NCBI GenBank assembly: GCA_030813035.1
Contig: JAUSTV010000010.1
Length of the DNA: 64,000 nucleotides
Direction: 5' to 3' (one strand)
From: Bacillus_BA fengqiuensis
GTDB lineage: Bacteria; Bacillota; Bacilli; Bacillales; Bacillaceae_H
Positions 26,852 through 35,963 of the stretch are shown here, in pieces. Every line of letters begins with the position of its first letter. The stretch's first letter is position 1. Made by a program: the position numbers and the translations under genes. The notes beneath the pieces are model-generated. The model worked only from the letters and a program-made list of their open reading frames with translations, was not told the DNA's origin and ran no database searches.

Positions 26852-27967
26852 ATGGAAAAAGTAGCTTTAATAACGGGAATTACCGGGCAAGACGGAGCCT
26901 ATCTTGCCGAATTACTGCTTGAAAAAGGATATACGGTTCACGGCTTAAAACGAAGAAGCTCCCTACTAAATACCAATCGGATCGATCACTTGTACCGAGA
27001 TTACCGCGAGCCAGATCCCAAGTTTTTCCTTCATTATGGAGATTTGACCGACTCTACCAATCTAATCCGGTTAATTCAGACTATCCAACCTGATGAGATT
27101 TATAATCTTGGCGCCATGAGCCATGTTCATGTCAGCTTTGATACACCGGAATATACAGCGAATACAGATGGTCTCGGAATCCTTCGAATTTTGGAGGCAG
27201 TCCGAATTCTTGGACTTACCGATAAAACTAAAATCTATCAAGCTTCCACGTCCGAATTGTACGGTTTGGTCCAAGAAACGCCGCAAACGGAAAAAACGTC
27301 ATTTTATCCCCGAAGCCCTTATGCCGTTGCTAAGCTGTATGCATATTGGATTACCGTAAATTACCGGGAAGCCTACGGGATGTATACATGCAATGGTATT
27401 CTGTTTAACCATGAAAGCCCTATCCGGGGCGAAACTTTTGTTACCCGTAAGATTACTCGGGCAGTTGCCAGAATCGCTCTGGGACTTCAGGATCAACTGT
27501 ACTTAGGGAATTTAAATGCCCAAAGGGATTGGGGGCATGCTAAAGACTATGTGGAAGCAATGTGGCTCATGCTTCAGCAGAACGAACCCCAAGACTTCGT
27601 AATAGCGACGGGAGTTACTACGCGGGTGAGAGATTTTGTTGAATTGGCTTTCGCGCAAGTAGGTATTGACTTGGAATTTAAGGGGGAGAACGAAGAGGAA
27701 AAGGGATTCGTCAAAGCGTGCCATCACTCCGATTTTCAAATCCCGACCGGAAAGCCTATTGTGTCTGTGGACCCTCGTTATTTCCGGCCCAGCGAAGTCG
27801 ATTTGCTGTTAGGAGACCCGAATAAGGCAAAACAAAAATTAGGCTGGGCCCCTAAATACAATCTGCACGACCTGATTAAAGAGATGGTAGATAGTGATCT
27901 AAAGGAAGCAAAAATGGAAGAGTATTTACAAAAAGGCGGTTACCGGAGTCATGAGCACTTTGAATAA
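26852..27967 (+). CDS. gmd: GDP-mannose 4,6-dehydratase
   Basis: A 371-residue short-chain dehydrogenase of the Gmd type. It has ITGITGQDGAYL (NADP binding), the family RRSSLLNTNRIDHLY, and the catalytic TSELYG and YAVAKLY motifs. It converts GDP-D-mannose to GDP-4-keto-6-deoxymannose, the first step to GDP-fucose. AGGAGG lies before ATG 26852; an upstream in-frame extension lacks a ribosome site. manC follows by 52 bases on the same strand. Confidence 0.95.
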   Translation: MEKVALITGITGQDGAYLAELLLEKGYTVHGLKRRSSLLNTNRIDHLYRDYREPDPKFFLHYGDLTDSTNLIRLIQTIQPDEIYNLGAMSHVHVSFDTPEYTANTDGLGILRILEAVRILGLTDKTKIYQASTSELYGLVQETPQTEKTSFYPRSPYAVAKLYAYWITVNYREAYGMYTCNGILFNHESPIRGETFVTRKITRAVARIALGLQDQLYLGNLNAQRDWGHAKDYVEAMWLMLQQNEPQDFVIATGVTTRVRDFVELAFAQVGIDLEFKGENEEEKGFVKACHHSDFQIPTGKPIVSVDPRYFRPSEVDLLLGDPNKAKQKLGWAPKYNLHDLIKEMVDSDLKEAKMEEYLQKGGYRSHEHFE

Positions 27968-28019
27968 AATGGAGGCAAAGGAAGAACTGCTGGTTGAAGA
28001 AAGGAGGAATTTCTAAACG

Positions 28020-29426
28020 ATGAGAATTGTTTTATTATCCGGCGGATCAGGAAAACGGCTTTGGCCGCTTTCCAATGATTCCAGGTCAAAGCAGTTTTTG
28101 AAGGTTTTAAAAACGGAACATAGTGAACAATTAGAGTCGATGATACAAAGAATTTGGAAACAGCTTAAGTCGGTCAATCTCCATCAATTCTCGTATATTG
28201 CGACCTGCAAAGCTCAGGTTGACATGGTGCTGAGCCAGATTGGCTCCGAGGCTCCCCTCATCATTGAACCACAGAGAGGCGACACCTTCCCTGCCATAGC
28301 ATTAGCCTCAGTCTACCTATATTCCTGTATAAAGACAGACCCCGATGAAGTTGTTTGTGTACTGCCTGTCGACCCCTTTGTTCAAAAGAGCTACTTTGAA
28401 CAAGTTAAGATTTTAGACAAGATTGTTCAGGAATCGGGTGCAAATATTGCCTTGATGGGTGGAACCCCTGTTTATCCATCCGAGAAATACGGATACATTG
28501 TGCCAGAAAAAGTAAAAACAGAACATGGTCGGCTAACCTATTTAAGAGTCCGCAACTTTGTTGAGAAGCCTAAGGAAGACCAGGCTATCCGGCTTATTGA
28601 GCAAGGTGCATTATGGAACCTGGGTGTTTTTGCCTTCAAACTGAAATATATCATCACCCTTTTGCAGGCTATGGGCTTTCCCGTGGAATATATTGAACTC
28701 GAAAAAGTATACGACCAGCTGCCTAAAATTAGTTTTGATTATGAGGTTGTTGAAAAAGCCGACCATGTCATCGTTGTTCCTTACGATGGAACGTGGAAAG
28801 ATCTCGGAACTTGGAATACTTTAACCGAAGAAATGGGTACCAGCCAAATAGGAAACGGAATAATCAGTAAGAACTCTGCGAATACTCATGTAATTAATGA
28901 GCTTGACATTCCTGTTGTGGTCATCGGTGTATCAAACATCGTCGTCGCAAGCAGTCCACAGGGCATATTAATTTCAGATAAGGCGGCAAGTCACAAAATT
29001 AAGGATATCATGAAAAATGAGAAAGAAAGACCAATGTTTGAGGAACGAAGATGGGGCTGGTATCAAGTCTTAAATTATACCAAGATTTCGGACACCAATC
29101 TCGCCTTGACGAAAAAAATCGTTATTGAGTCAGGAAAAAATATCAGCTACCAGAGCCATTCAAAAAGAAGCGAGGTCTGGATAATACTATCGGGGGTTGG
29201 AGAGTTTGCCCTGGATGGTCATCTTTACGAGGTAAAACAGGGAGATACTCTCAAGATTCCGAAAGGAGCAAAACACGGCATTAAAGCCATTAGCACCTTA
29301 GAAATAATTGAAGTACAAATGGGCAAGGAATTGGTGGAAGAGGATATCACCCGATTGTTTATGACCTGGGACGAAGTTATCAAGCATTGCGAGGAAAAAA
29401 ATAAAGAAAACGAACAGGAGGCTTAA
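28020..29426 (+). CDS. manC: mannose-1-phosphate guanylyltransferase / mannose-6-phosphate isomerase
   Basis: A 468-residue two-domain enzyme. The N-terminal nucleotidyltransferase has LSGGSGKRLWPLS and VEKP. The C-terminal cupin (about 345-455, KRSEVWIILSGVGEF and IPKGAKHGI) is the type II phosphomannose isomerase domain. It makes GDP-mannose for Gmd. AGGAGG precedes ATG 28020. Its last codons form one arm of a terminator shared with fcl on the other strand. Confidence 0.93.
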   Translation: MRIVLLSGGSGKRLWPLSNDSRSKQFLKVLKTEHSEQLESMIQRIWKQLKSVNLHQFSYIATCKAQVDMVLSQIGSEAPLIIEPQRGDTFPAIALASVYLYSCIKTDPDEVVCVLPVDPFVQKSYFEQVKILDKIVQESGANIALMGGTPVYPSEKYGYIVPEKVKTEHGRLTYLRVRNFVEKPKEDQAIRLIEQGALWNLGVFAFKLKYIITLLQAMGFPVEYIELEKVYDQLPKISFDYEVVEKADHVIVVPYDGTWKDLGTWNTLTEEMGTSQIGNGIISKNSANTHVINELDIPVVVIGVSNIVVASSPQGILISDKAASHKIKDIMKNEKERPMFEERRWGWYQVLNYTKISDTNLALTKKIVIESGKNISYQSHSKRSEVWIILSGVGEFALDGHLYEVKQGDTLKIPKGAKHGIKAISTLEIIEVQMGKELVEEDITRLFMTWDEVIKHCEEKNKENEQEA

Positions 29427-29444
29427 CTCAGCCTCCTGTTTTTT
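29413..29444. terminator. bidirectional terminator overlapping manC and fcl stop codons
   Basis: The stem AACAGGAGGCT, loop TAACTC, AGCCTCCTGTT is followed by TTTTT. Both convergent genes end inside the hairpin, overlapping by 4 bases. The left arm encodes the last residues of ManC and the right arm the last residues of Fcl. Confidence 0.85.
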
Positions 29445-30358
29445 ACATACCAATCAATCGTTTTCTGTAAACCCTCTTCCAAAGTCGTCCTTGCTTCAAA
29501 TCCAAATAGCCCCTTTGACTTGGTTACATCGAGGCACCTTCTCGGTTGACCATCCGGTTTGCTGCTATCCCAAATGATTTCACCTGTGAAACCAGCTTTT
29601 TCCGCAATCAAGCCCGCTAAATCTTTTATTGTTATTTCATGTCCTGTGCCAATATTAACTGGTTCTCCTTTGTCATATTTTTCAGTTGCCATCACAATGG
29701 CTTCGGCCGCATCCTCCACATATAAGAATTCTCTGGTTGCTTTTCCCGACCCCCAAGCATGTAACTGCTGCTCCCCTTTCTCCTTTGCTTCAACACATTT
29801 GCGAATTAAGGCAGGAATGACATGGGAACTTTCTAAATCAAAATTATCCCTTGGTCCGTAAAGATTAACAGGAAGCAGGAAAATAGAGTTGAAACCATAT
29901 TGCTGACGATATGCCTGTGATTGGACGAGAAGCATTTTTTTGGCAAGTCCATAAGGGGCATTGGTTTCTTCCGGATATCCATCCCATAACGCTTCTTCTA
30001 TAAATGGAACAGGAGTAAATTTTGGATAGGAACAAATTGTTCCGCAAATGATGACCTTTTCCACTTGGGCCAACCGTGCAGCCTCTATCAAGTGAATGCC
30101 CATCGCAGCATTGTCGTAGAATAATGTCCCCGGATTCTTCCTGTTAGCTCCAATTCCACCCACAGATGCTGCTAGGTGGACAACGATATCAGGTTTCGTA
30201 TTTTTCAGGAGTGAAAAGGCAACGGTTGAATTCCGAAGATCGTATTCGCGGCTGCGGGGAATAATAAGATCAGCGCAGCCTTGGTCTTTAAACCGCTCCA
30301 CAACATGAGAACCGAGGAAGCCGGCCCCTCCTGTAACCAAAATTCTTTTTCCCATCAT
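29423..30358 (-). CDS. fcl: GDP-L-fucose synthase
   Basis: A 311-residue NAD-dependent epimerase/reductase of the Fcl/WcaG type. It has ILVTGGAGFLGSHV, the Ser in CGTICSYP and APYGLAKKM with Tyr/Lys. It turns GDP-4-keto-6-deoxymannose into GDP-L-fucose. I give ATG 30358; TTG 30364, seven bases after GAGAGGG, may be the true start. It converges on manC, an unusual layout for this pathway, where the genes are commonly in one operon. Confidence 0.92.
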   Translation of the reverse strand: MMGKRILVTGGAGFLGSHVVERFKDQGCADLIIPRSREYDLRNSTVAFSLLKNTKPDIVVHLAASVGGIGANRKNPGTLFYDNAAMGIHLIEAARLAQVEKVIICGTICSYPKFTPVPFIEEALWDGYPEETNAPYGLAKKMLLVQSQAYRQQYGFNSIFLLPVNLYGPRDNFDLESSHVIPALIRKCVEAKEKGEQQLHAWGSGKATREFLYVEDAAEAIVMATEKYDKGEPVNIGTGHEITIKDLAGLIAEKAGFTGEIIWDSSKPDGQPRRCLDVTKSKGLFGFEARTTLEEGLQKTIDWYVKNRRLS

Positions 30359-30395
30359 AGACAATCGCCATCCCTCTCTTTTATTGACCATCTAA

Positions 30396-30650
30396 TCATA
30401 GATATATGCGGAAGCGTTGGGAAAATGCAAAATGAATAAAATCATCTATTATTGCGAATAAATTATATTTGTTTAACACCATCATTTTGGTACCTGCAAT
30501 CTTTTCGATTGATTTTTCATATAGATGGAGGCTCACCTGTAATAAAATTGTGTTTTCAGGAGGACACTTGGTCACCTCCTCTTTACTTAATCCTTGATAG
30601 GCAATCCAATAATCACATTTCTCAATATTTTCATTCAAAAAAATGAGCAA
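30396..30650 (-). pseudogene. glycosyltransferase fragment
   Basis: The minus strand reads EKCDYWIAYQGLSKEEVTKC, then PPENTILL. Continuing in a shifted frame gives ITGEPPSI before a stop. CDYWVVY...CPPENT...TGEPPS is the pattern of the N-terminal half of certain glycosyltransferases found next to GT10 enzymes. The donor-binding half is missing. The remaining bases (to 30757) hold no gene. Confidence 0.45.
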
Positions 30651-30756
30651 TTCTAAAGAATAGGTAATCCTGGTAGTTAATTGATTCTTGATGGACAGAC
30701 ATTATCATAAAGTTTAGATATGTTAGATATTAAAAGGAATAAGGCATAGTGCTCGT

Positions 30757-31533
30757 TTAATGCCTTTCCCTATGATGGTTTAGCAGGGTAGCATAAGGAG
30801 AATTGGTATAGGGAGAAGAAGAATACAAATTAGGATCAGGTGTAAACTCATTTGGAATCCTGTATGATTCCATTTTAAAACTATTTCCCCATTGGCTCGG
30901 GTCCCTAAAGATGTCAATATTGTGCTTCACACCCAAAATTGACAAAACCGATTGATCATGCCGGTGATCCCGAAAATCTGAAAAATTCTCTAAACCGCAA
31001 ACATTTGGGATATCGGCAATGATAAATTCATTGCAACAGTAATGCAGCCACTCTTCCACGAATTTGATGTTTCTCTCATTTTTCATAAAAATTGCAAATC
31101 CGGCCATTAACTGTTCAGCATCCCAATATTCAGATGAATCACAGCCCATCAATACAAAACAGTCCCTTTTTGTCCAGGTTCTGTTCAGATGAGTATGTGT
31201 TTGAAATAGTAAGATCCCGCCCTGCTTGCGGCAGATCTCAAAAAGAGGATCCAAATGGCCAATGATTTCAATTCCCGAATCGGAATAGACAACAATATCA
31301 TTTTCCTTAACTTTAGATAAGGCTTCCAAAATGATATAAGGCTTCCATATCCAATACCCTGCTCCTCTAGGTTGATTTAATATTTCTTGGTTCTTCTGAT
31401 AAAATTCAGTTCCTATAATATCTTTTTCTTGATAGGAAAAAACCTGATCGATTCCAAATTTTAGAGCAGAAGCATTCAACCTTGCCTGCGAATGATAAAA
31501 ATTCCCATTTGCATAATTGACTAAGTATTTCAT
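30757..31533 (-). CDS. putative glycosyltransferase (unassigned family)
   Basis: A 258-residue soluble protein with GAGYWIWKPYIILEAL (30-kDa GT-like donor region, near residue 58) and DIVVYSDSGIEI, a DxD-like segment near residue 80. The HDQSVLSILG near residue 195 is typical of GT-A enzymes of the capsular-synthesis type. GGAGGG precedes ATG 31533. The acceptor is unknown; the location within the fucose island suggests a role in the same surface glycan. Confidence 0.65.
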   Translation of the reverse strand: MKYLVNYANGNFYHSQARLNASALKFGIDQVFSYQEKDIIGTEFYQKNQEILNQPRGAGYWIWKPYIILEALSKVKENDIVVYSDSGIEIIGHLDPLFEICRKQGGILLFQTHTHLNRTWTKRDCFVLMGCDSSEYWDAEQLMAGFAIFMKNERNIKFVEEWLHYCCNEFIIADIPNVCGLENFSDFRDHRHDQSVLSILGVKHNIDIFRDPSQWGNSFKMESYRIPNEFTPDPNLYSSSPYTNSPYATLLNHHRERH

Positions 31534-31685
31534 CCAATCCCTCCAATTGCTTTTCTATAAATATATGAAAAACAGCTCGAATCTCTTGGACACTTTGCTA
31601 AATATTATGACTTGTATAATAAGCAAATTCACCATACGACAATATGTTTAATTAAATTCCCCCAATTTACCCTTTAAAATTCCCT

Positions 31686-31862
31686 TTATGGATGTGCCCT
31701 TAATGATTCTTGTTCAGTTTCTTTTATTAATTGCTTCATTTCTTCCAGCTTTTCAAAGGCTGTAATCTTCTTGATAAACGAACAACTAATACCTGTGAAC
31801 CAGAGCACCCATAAAAATAGTCCATAACGATTAACAATAAAGAACTGTTGGATAGCCGTCAT
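31686..31862 (-). CDS. small single-helix membrane protein
   Basis: A 58-residue frame: short N-terminus, one membrane helix (about 8-32, GLFLWVLWFTGISC), then a charged coiled-coil tail (FEKLEEMKQLIKETEQE). No strong ribosome site is visible, so expression is uncertain. The composition (membrane anchor plus Glu/Lys helix) is more protein-like than chance. Unknown function. Confidence 0.45.
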   Translation of the reverse strand: MTAIQQFFIVNRYGLFLWVLWFTGISCSFIKKITAFEKLEEMKQLIKETEQESLRAHP

Positions 31863-31902
31863 CGTATTTTATAATATTATGACAGGAATTTATTTTGCTT
31901 AC

Positions 31903-32505
31903 TTAATATAGATTTTGATAAATGCTATGATTTCCCCTTGTATCTATTTGTTTGTACCATTTTGGCAATTCACCAACTAATCGTGTTGGTCCGGGCCAAG
32001 ATGGAACATCATCAAATATAATGTAACCTTCTTCAGCTACAAATGGACTCCAGAACTCGAAGTCTTTCTTTACGAGCTCATACTCATGTGAACCATCAAT
32101 GTAAAGTAGACCAATTTTTTGCTTTAGAGGCCAAACACGTGAAGATTCAATACTATCCATCCTTATAGGCTCAATAACATCTAACAAATTTAACCTGCTC
32201 ATATTTTCAAGGAATTCCCTATATAATTGGTCTTCTGCGTAATTTTTAAGTACCTCTTGATGTTCAGAAGACCCTTTCCAAGTGTCAATTGCATACACCT
32301 TTCCTTCTCCACGATCTTTAACAGCAAGTGCTAAGCACGAAGTCGATTTCCCTTTCCAGGAGCCAATTTCAACTATTGTAGATGTCGGAGCCTTTAGAGC
32401 ATATGTGTATAGATTTTCAATACCTTCTCCATTTAACCAGCCCTCTATCGGGGCAACAATTTCCTTTACTTCATTAAGCCGTTGCGAAATTTGAGAATTC
32501 AACAT
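31903..32505 (-). CDS. class I SAM-dependent methyltransferase (Methyltransf_24 type)
   Basis: A 200-residue methyltransferase. Motif I is IVEIGSWKGKST, acidic loop VYAIDTWKG, and LLYIDGSHEYELVKKDF with EEGYIIFDD is the metal-binding pattern of the CmcI/Methyltransf_24 class. GAGGAG precedes ATG 32505. It may methylate a sugar of the surface glycan; this is inferred from neighbours only. Confidence 0.85.
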   Translation of the reverse strand: MLNSQISQRLNEVKEIVAPIEGWLNGEGIENLYTYALKAPTSTIVEIGSWKGKSTSCLALAVKDRGEGKVYAIDTWKGSSEHQEVLKNYAEDQLYREFLENMSRLNLLDVIEPIRMDSIESSRVWPLKQKIGLLYIDGSHEYELVKKDFEFWSPFVAEEGYIIFDDVPSWPGPTRLVGELPKWYKQIDTRGNHSIYQNLY

Positions 32506-32682
32506 TACTCTTATCTCCTCCTTTAATCTTTATAAACTATTCAAAATCCGCACTTATTGAATGATAAGACTGCCTAATTCTAAATAAAAAAGTCAATGAA
32601 AATAAAATTAGACATACGTAGATATCTAATTAATGTATTTCGTATCTCATCCATTAAACTTCTAGGATATTTTCTAGAAAAA

Positions 32683-32732
32683 GGGTCAGTCCCCCGCTGT
32701 GTTAATACTTTAACACAGCGGAGGACTGACCC
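32683..32732. repeat. palindromic repeat family A, copy 3
   Basis: The best palindrome of the family: GGGTCAGTCCCCCGCTGTGT, TAATACTTTA, ACACAGCGGAGGACTGACCC. The symmetry extends outward to GGATATT / AATATCC. It sits at the left edge of the second glycosyltransferase cassette. Confidence 0.9.
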
Positions 32733-32958
32733 AGAATATCCGAATATCCTTATTACTTGATTACGGGAAATCTGAACCGTCCCCAAAACACACTCTTCTC
32801 TTACTATGCATATATTATCCTCGAACCGGTTGATAAGTGTTAAATAATGAGGTTATGTAGTAGTGTTTTCGTTTCAATGCTTTCCATTTACAAAAAGTAC
32901 GGAGTTCCCATCCAAACTGGCTTAAGCCCGGTTTTCTTCGAAGGGGATAAAAGCAAAT

Positions 32959-33315
32959 ATGTACCGTCAAAAGTTACGTCAAATTCATGAAACCTCAGCT
33001 GATCAACGAGAAGTGACGTTAGCTTGTTTTCAGACAGATCACCCGGATAAATACGGAATGGTCGAATTCAGGAAAGGAACAGTTGTACGGGTCGAAGATA
33101 AGCTAGTCCAAACGGAACTAACTTGGATGTGGGTCGCTATGATGTGGAACCCAGCATTTACTAAATCGCTCCGCCTGTTTGTTGAGCATAACAGGAATAG
33201 AACGGTAAAGGAGTTGATTTTGTCCGATGCTCTAGATTCCCTTATTGAAAAGGGGCTGTATAAAAATCTCGGAACCTACAATGAAATTAAGGACTGGAGC
33301 CGTATGGACCTCTAA
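32959..33315 (+). CDS. hypothetical protein paired with glycosyltransferase
   Basis: A 118-residue soluble protein of no family I recognise: QREVTLACFQTDHPDKYG, TELTWMWVAMMWNPAFT, then a charged helical end (ELILSDALDSL). AAGGGG lies upstream of ATG 32959. The bases from 32878 also read in another frame as YKKYGVPIQTGLSPVFFEG and end at VTSNS, overlapping this start. That may be the tail of a lost upstream gene. The glycosyltransferase follows by 38 bases, and the pair was duplicated together. Confidence 0.6.
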   Translation: MYRQKLRQIHETSADQREVTLACFQTDHPDKYGMVEFRKGTVVRVEDKLVQTELTWMWVAMMWNPAFTKSLRLFVEHNRNRTVKELILSDALDSLIEKGLYKNLGTYNEIKDWSRMDL

Positions 33316-33353
33316 GTTATTAATTTATTTAAGACTAGAAAGGAGAAATTAAT

Positions 33354-34043
33354 GTGTTTGAACAAGTTTCCATTTTGCTTCCATTTAAAACAGACAACGG
33401 GATAAGACATGCAGTGCTTCAATGGGTGATTCGCTTTTATTATAAGATAATGCCCGGGGTAGAGATATGTGTTGGTGAAAACTTCGACGAGTCTTTCAAT
33501 AAATGTAAGGCTATTAATGCTGCTGCCCGAAAAGCGACAAGAAACGTCTATGTCCTGGCCGATTGCGATGTGATCTATGATCCAGATCTTATTGTTGAGG
33601 CGCTCCATCTCCTACAGCAAGAGAAAGCACCTTGGGTTATACCTTTCAACCGGGCACTGGACATTTCTAAGGAAAAGACAGAGAAACTTATTCAGAGGGA
33701 GCCCGAATGGCCATTACCCTCGATAGAAGCACATTGCCAGGAAGGTTTTATGGCACCGATGTTCGCCGGTAAAATTAATATATTTTCTCGAGAAGCTTTT
33801 GAAAATGTTGGGGGCTTTGACGAACGATTCGTTGGGTGGGGTGGAGAAGATGATGCATTCTGCTTTGCAATGAATACGCTGTGCGGGCCTTTCACAAGAC
33901 TGAATAGAACCATCTACCATCTTTGGCACCCGTTTGCGGGACATAGTAATCCGCATTTTCATGCGAACATGGAAATAAAGAACTCGTATCAGCGAGCCTA
34001 TGGCGATCAAGAGGCGATGAAAAGGCTAATCCGTAATAATTAA
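33354..34043 (+). CDS. galactosyltransferase-related glycosyltransferase, copy 2
   Basis: A 229-residue intact paralogue of the gene at 24429. It has the DxD motif ADCDVIYDPDLI and the Glyco_transf_7C signature GGFDERFVGWGGEDDAF, then CFAMNT. AAAGGAG lies 8 bases before GTG. Differences from copy 1 cluster near ESFNKCKAIN and at the C-terminus (HFHANMEIKNSYQ), which may reflect acceptor divergence. Confidence 0.85.
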   Translation: MFEQVSILLPFKTDNGIRHAVLQWVIRFYYKIMPGVEICVGENFDESFNKCKAINAAARKATRNVYVLADCDVIYDPDLIVEALHLLQQEKAPWVIPFNRALDISKEKTEKLIQREPEWPLPSIEAHCQEGFMAPMFAGKINIFSREAFENVGGFDERFVGWGGEDDAFCFAMNTLCGPFTRLNRTIYHLWHPFAGHSNPHFHANMEIKNSYQRAYGDQEAMKRLIRNN

Positions 34044-34144
34044 ACCCAATTAATATATAGACTAATTAGAAAGTGAAAACCCTTAGAAAGATTAAAACTG
34101 AATAGATTGTTTCTCTTACAAGTTAATCATAGGAGGCGAAAGTA

Positions 34145-34948
34145 ATGGATGTTTTCCAACAAAAAAAAGATCTCATTATGGGTGCTATTTCAAATATTCC
34201 ATTGGAAAATATAAAAATATTTCTTAAATCTCTTGAACAAACAGGATTTACAGGTGAGACGGTTTTATTTATTGAGAATATAGATAATCAGACTCAAGAA
34301 ATAATAAAGGATTTTAAATTAAATGTTAAATTAATACCTATTCAAAGAGTAGGTTCTGAAAGAAATTTTATGATACATGATTATCGATTTTCTCTTTATT
34401 ATAAATTTTTGCTTGTAGAAGGAAATCGTTTTAATAATATCTTATTAACGGATGTAAGGGATGTATTTTTTCAAACCAACCCTTTTCTAGAAAACTGGAG
34501 TAAGGACTCAATAACAGTTACAAAGGAAGCTTGGTTAATACGCCAAGAAATTAATTGGAATGTACAATGGATACTGACAAAGTTTGGACATAAAGTATTA
34601 TCCGCTATACAGCACCAACCCATTCTTAACGCAGGGACCATTTTTGGGCCAACTAAATTTATGATTGATTATTTAAAAGAACTGACACATGTTTTATTTG
34701 ATAATGAGTATGTGCCTATATCCGATCAATCTAGCCTTAATTACCTAGTTCATACAGGAATTATAAAACCGGTGGCATATTCAGACAATGAGAACGGTCC
34801 TATTATGACATTAGCTTTGGAAAATCAAATTAATATCAATCAGGATAACCAAGTTTTACTAAAAAATGGAAATTCAGCTTCGATTTTGCATCAATATGAT
34901 CGTCATGGTCATTTAATTGATTTGTTAAGAAGTAAAATTACTATCTAA
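34145..34948 (+). CDS. putative glycosyltransferase with DxxDVFF motif
   Basis: A 267-residue soluble protein. ILLTDVRDVFFQTNPF (about residue 98) is the acidic nucleotide-sugar/metal motif seen in several GT families, followed by PILNAGTIFGPTKFM and ISDQSSLNYLVH, both typical of GT8-like folds. GGAGGCG lies upstream of ATG 34145. It is strongly AT-rich, like the GT10 gene. No specific family named. Confidence 0.65.
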   Translation: MDVFQQKKDLIMGAISNIPLENIKIFLKSLEQTGFTGETVLFIENIDNQTQEIIKDFKLNVKLIPIQRVGSERNFMIHDYRFSLYYKFLLVEGNRFNNILLTDVRDVFFQTNPFLENWSKDSITVTKEAWLIRQEINWNVQWILTKFGHKVLSAIQHQPILNAGTIFGPTKFMIDYLKELTHVLFDNEYVPISDQSSLNYLVHTGIIKPVAYSDNENGPIMTLALENQININQDNQVLLKNGNSASILHQYDRHGHLIDLLRSKITI

Positions 34949-35362
34949 TGTTTACCACTTTATTTGGGAGTTAGAATATTACTAATTAGGTTCGGGATAC
35001 CTTTTATAGGGGGCCATATAATCAAAGCCTTCCATCTCGGAAGAAATAAATTCTACCAAACTTTTTTAGCAAATAATATATCTGAGTCATTATTAAGTTA
35101 AAGACATACTAAATATGATATCCTTGCCTGTCTTTTTCTTAAAAGTGAAAGGTTTTTCTTATTTGTTTTACTGTCAGGACAAAAACTTATCCCGTTATGA
35201 AAAAGAATCAAGATTTTTTTGTTTGTCATTCATAGCCGTATCTTATGTTAAAAAACATGCCCCATTCTATAAAATGGGGTATTCCATATTCTAAAATTAT
35301 CTTCAACTGTTTTACAAAATTGCAAACTCAGGTTATTTATGGTACGGTTCACCGTAATACAG
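34949..35362. other. intergenic region with terminator
   Basis: No supported gene. A clean hairpin GCCCCATT, CTATAA, AATGGGG at 35259-35282 looks like a terminator. TTATGGTACGGTTCACCG near 35337 repeats the word at 25437. Confidence 0.5.
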
Positions 35363-35645
35363 CTAAATAAGTTTACTGTTTCCGACGTTATCGTCATTTA
35401 TACTTTCTACAAATTTCTTAGCAGCACGTGATAACGGAGCATTTTTTAAATAGCATATGCCAATATTCCTTTTTTGGTATTTCCTCTTCTAACATTACCT
35501 CGTATAACTCTCCCCTTTCTACGTAAGCCTTGGAAAACTCTTTTATGACACACGAAATGTCTAAGTTTATTTTTGTAAATTCTAAAAGTAGATTATGTGA
35601 CCCTTGTTTTAACACAGACGAAACATGCCCCCCTCTTTTTCAAGA
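35363..35645 (-). pseudogene. LysR-type regulator C-terminal fragment
   Basis: The minus strand reads LKQGSHNLLLEFTKINLDIS and EVMLEEEIPK. After a frameshift in an A-run it continues as NIGICYLKNAPLSRAAKKFV, then stop. This is the last strand-helix part of a LysR substrate domain (the L..AP.S.AA..F pattern). The DNA-binding half is gone. Confidence 0.6.
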
Positions 35646-35963
35646 AATTTTCTACAAACATTCGTGAATTCAACTTCTTTTCTAAAAAATATGGCATTTT
35701 TATTTAACATAAAAAATATCCTTATGAAAAGTCTTAATAAAGTTACCACGTTTATCTGTTTTGATTTCCGGGAATAATTCTAATAGACTTGATGTAACAG
35801 TTTTTTAATTCCATTTATTTTTCCATTTTTTTGAATAGAAAGATATATTTAGCTTTTAATTTTTAAGGTACAAAAAACAAAAATTATACGTACATAAGTT
35901 ATTTTTATATTGTTAAGAAACGGTGTATGCTTTGATAGCCATACTGACGCAAACAAACTATCC
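35646..35963. other. AT-rich intergenic region
   Basis: About 320 bases without a gene, ribosome site or strong hairpin that I could support. Confidence 0.45.

Larger units (their letters stand above)
32746..34043 (+). repeat. duplicated glycosyltransferase cassette, copy 2
   Basis: Direct repeat of 23736-25112 (leader, small hypothetical gene, glycosyltransferase). Here all frames are intact. The two copies bracket GT10, gmd, manC, fcl and two further genes, about 9 kb, so recombination between them would delete the fucose genes. Confidence 0.85.
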
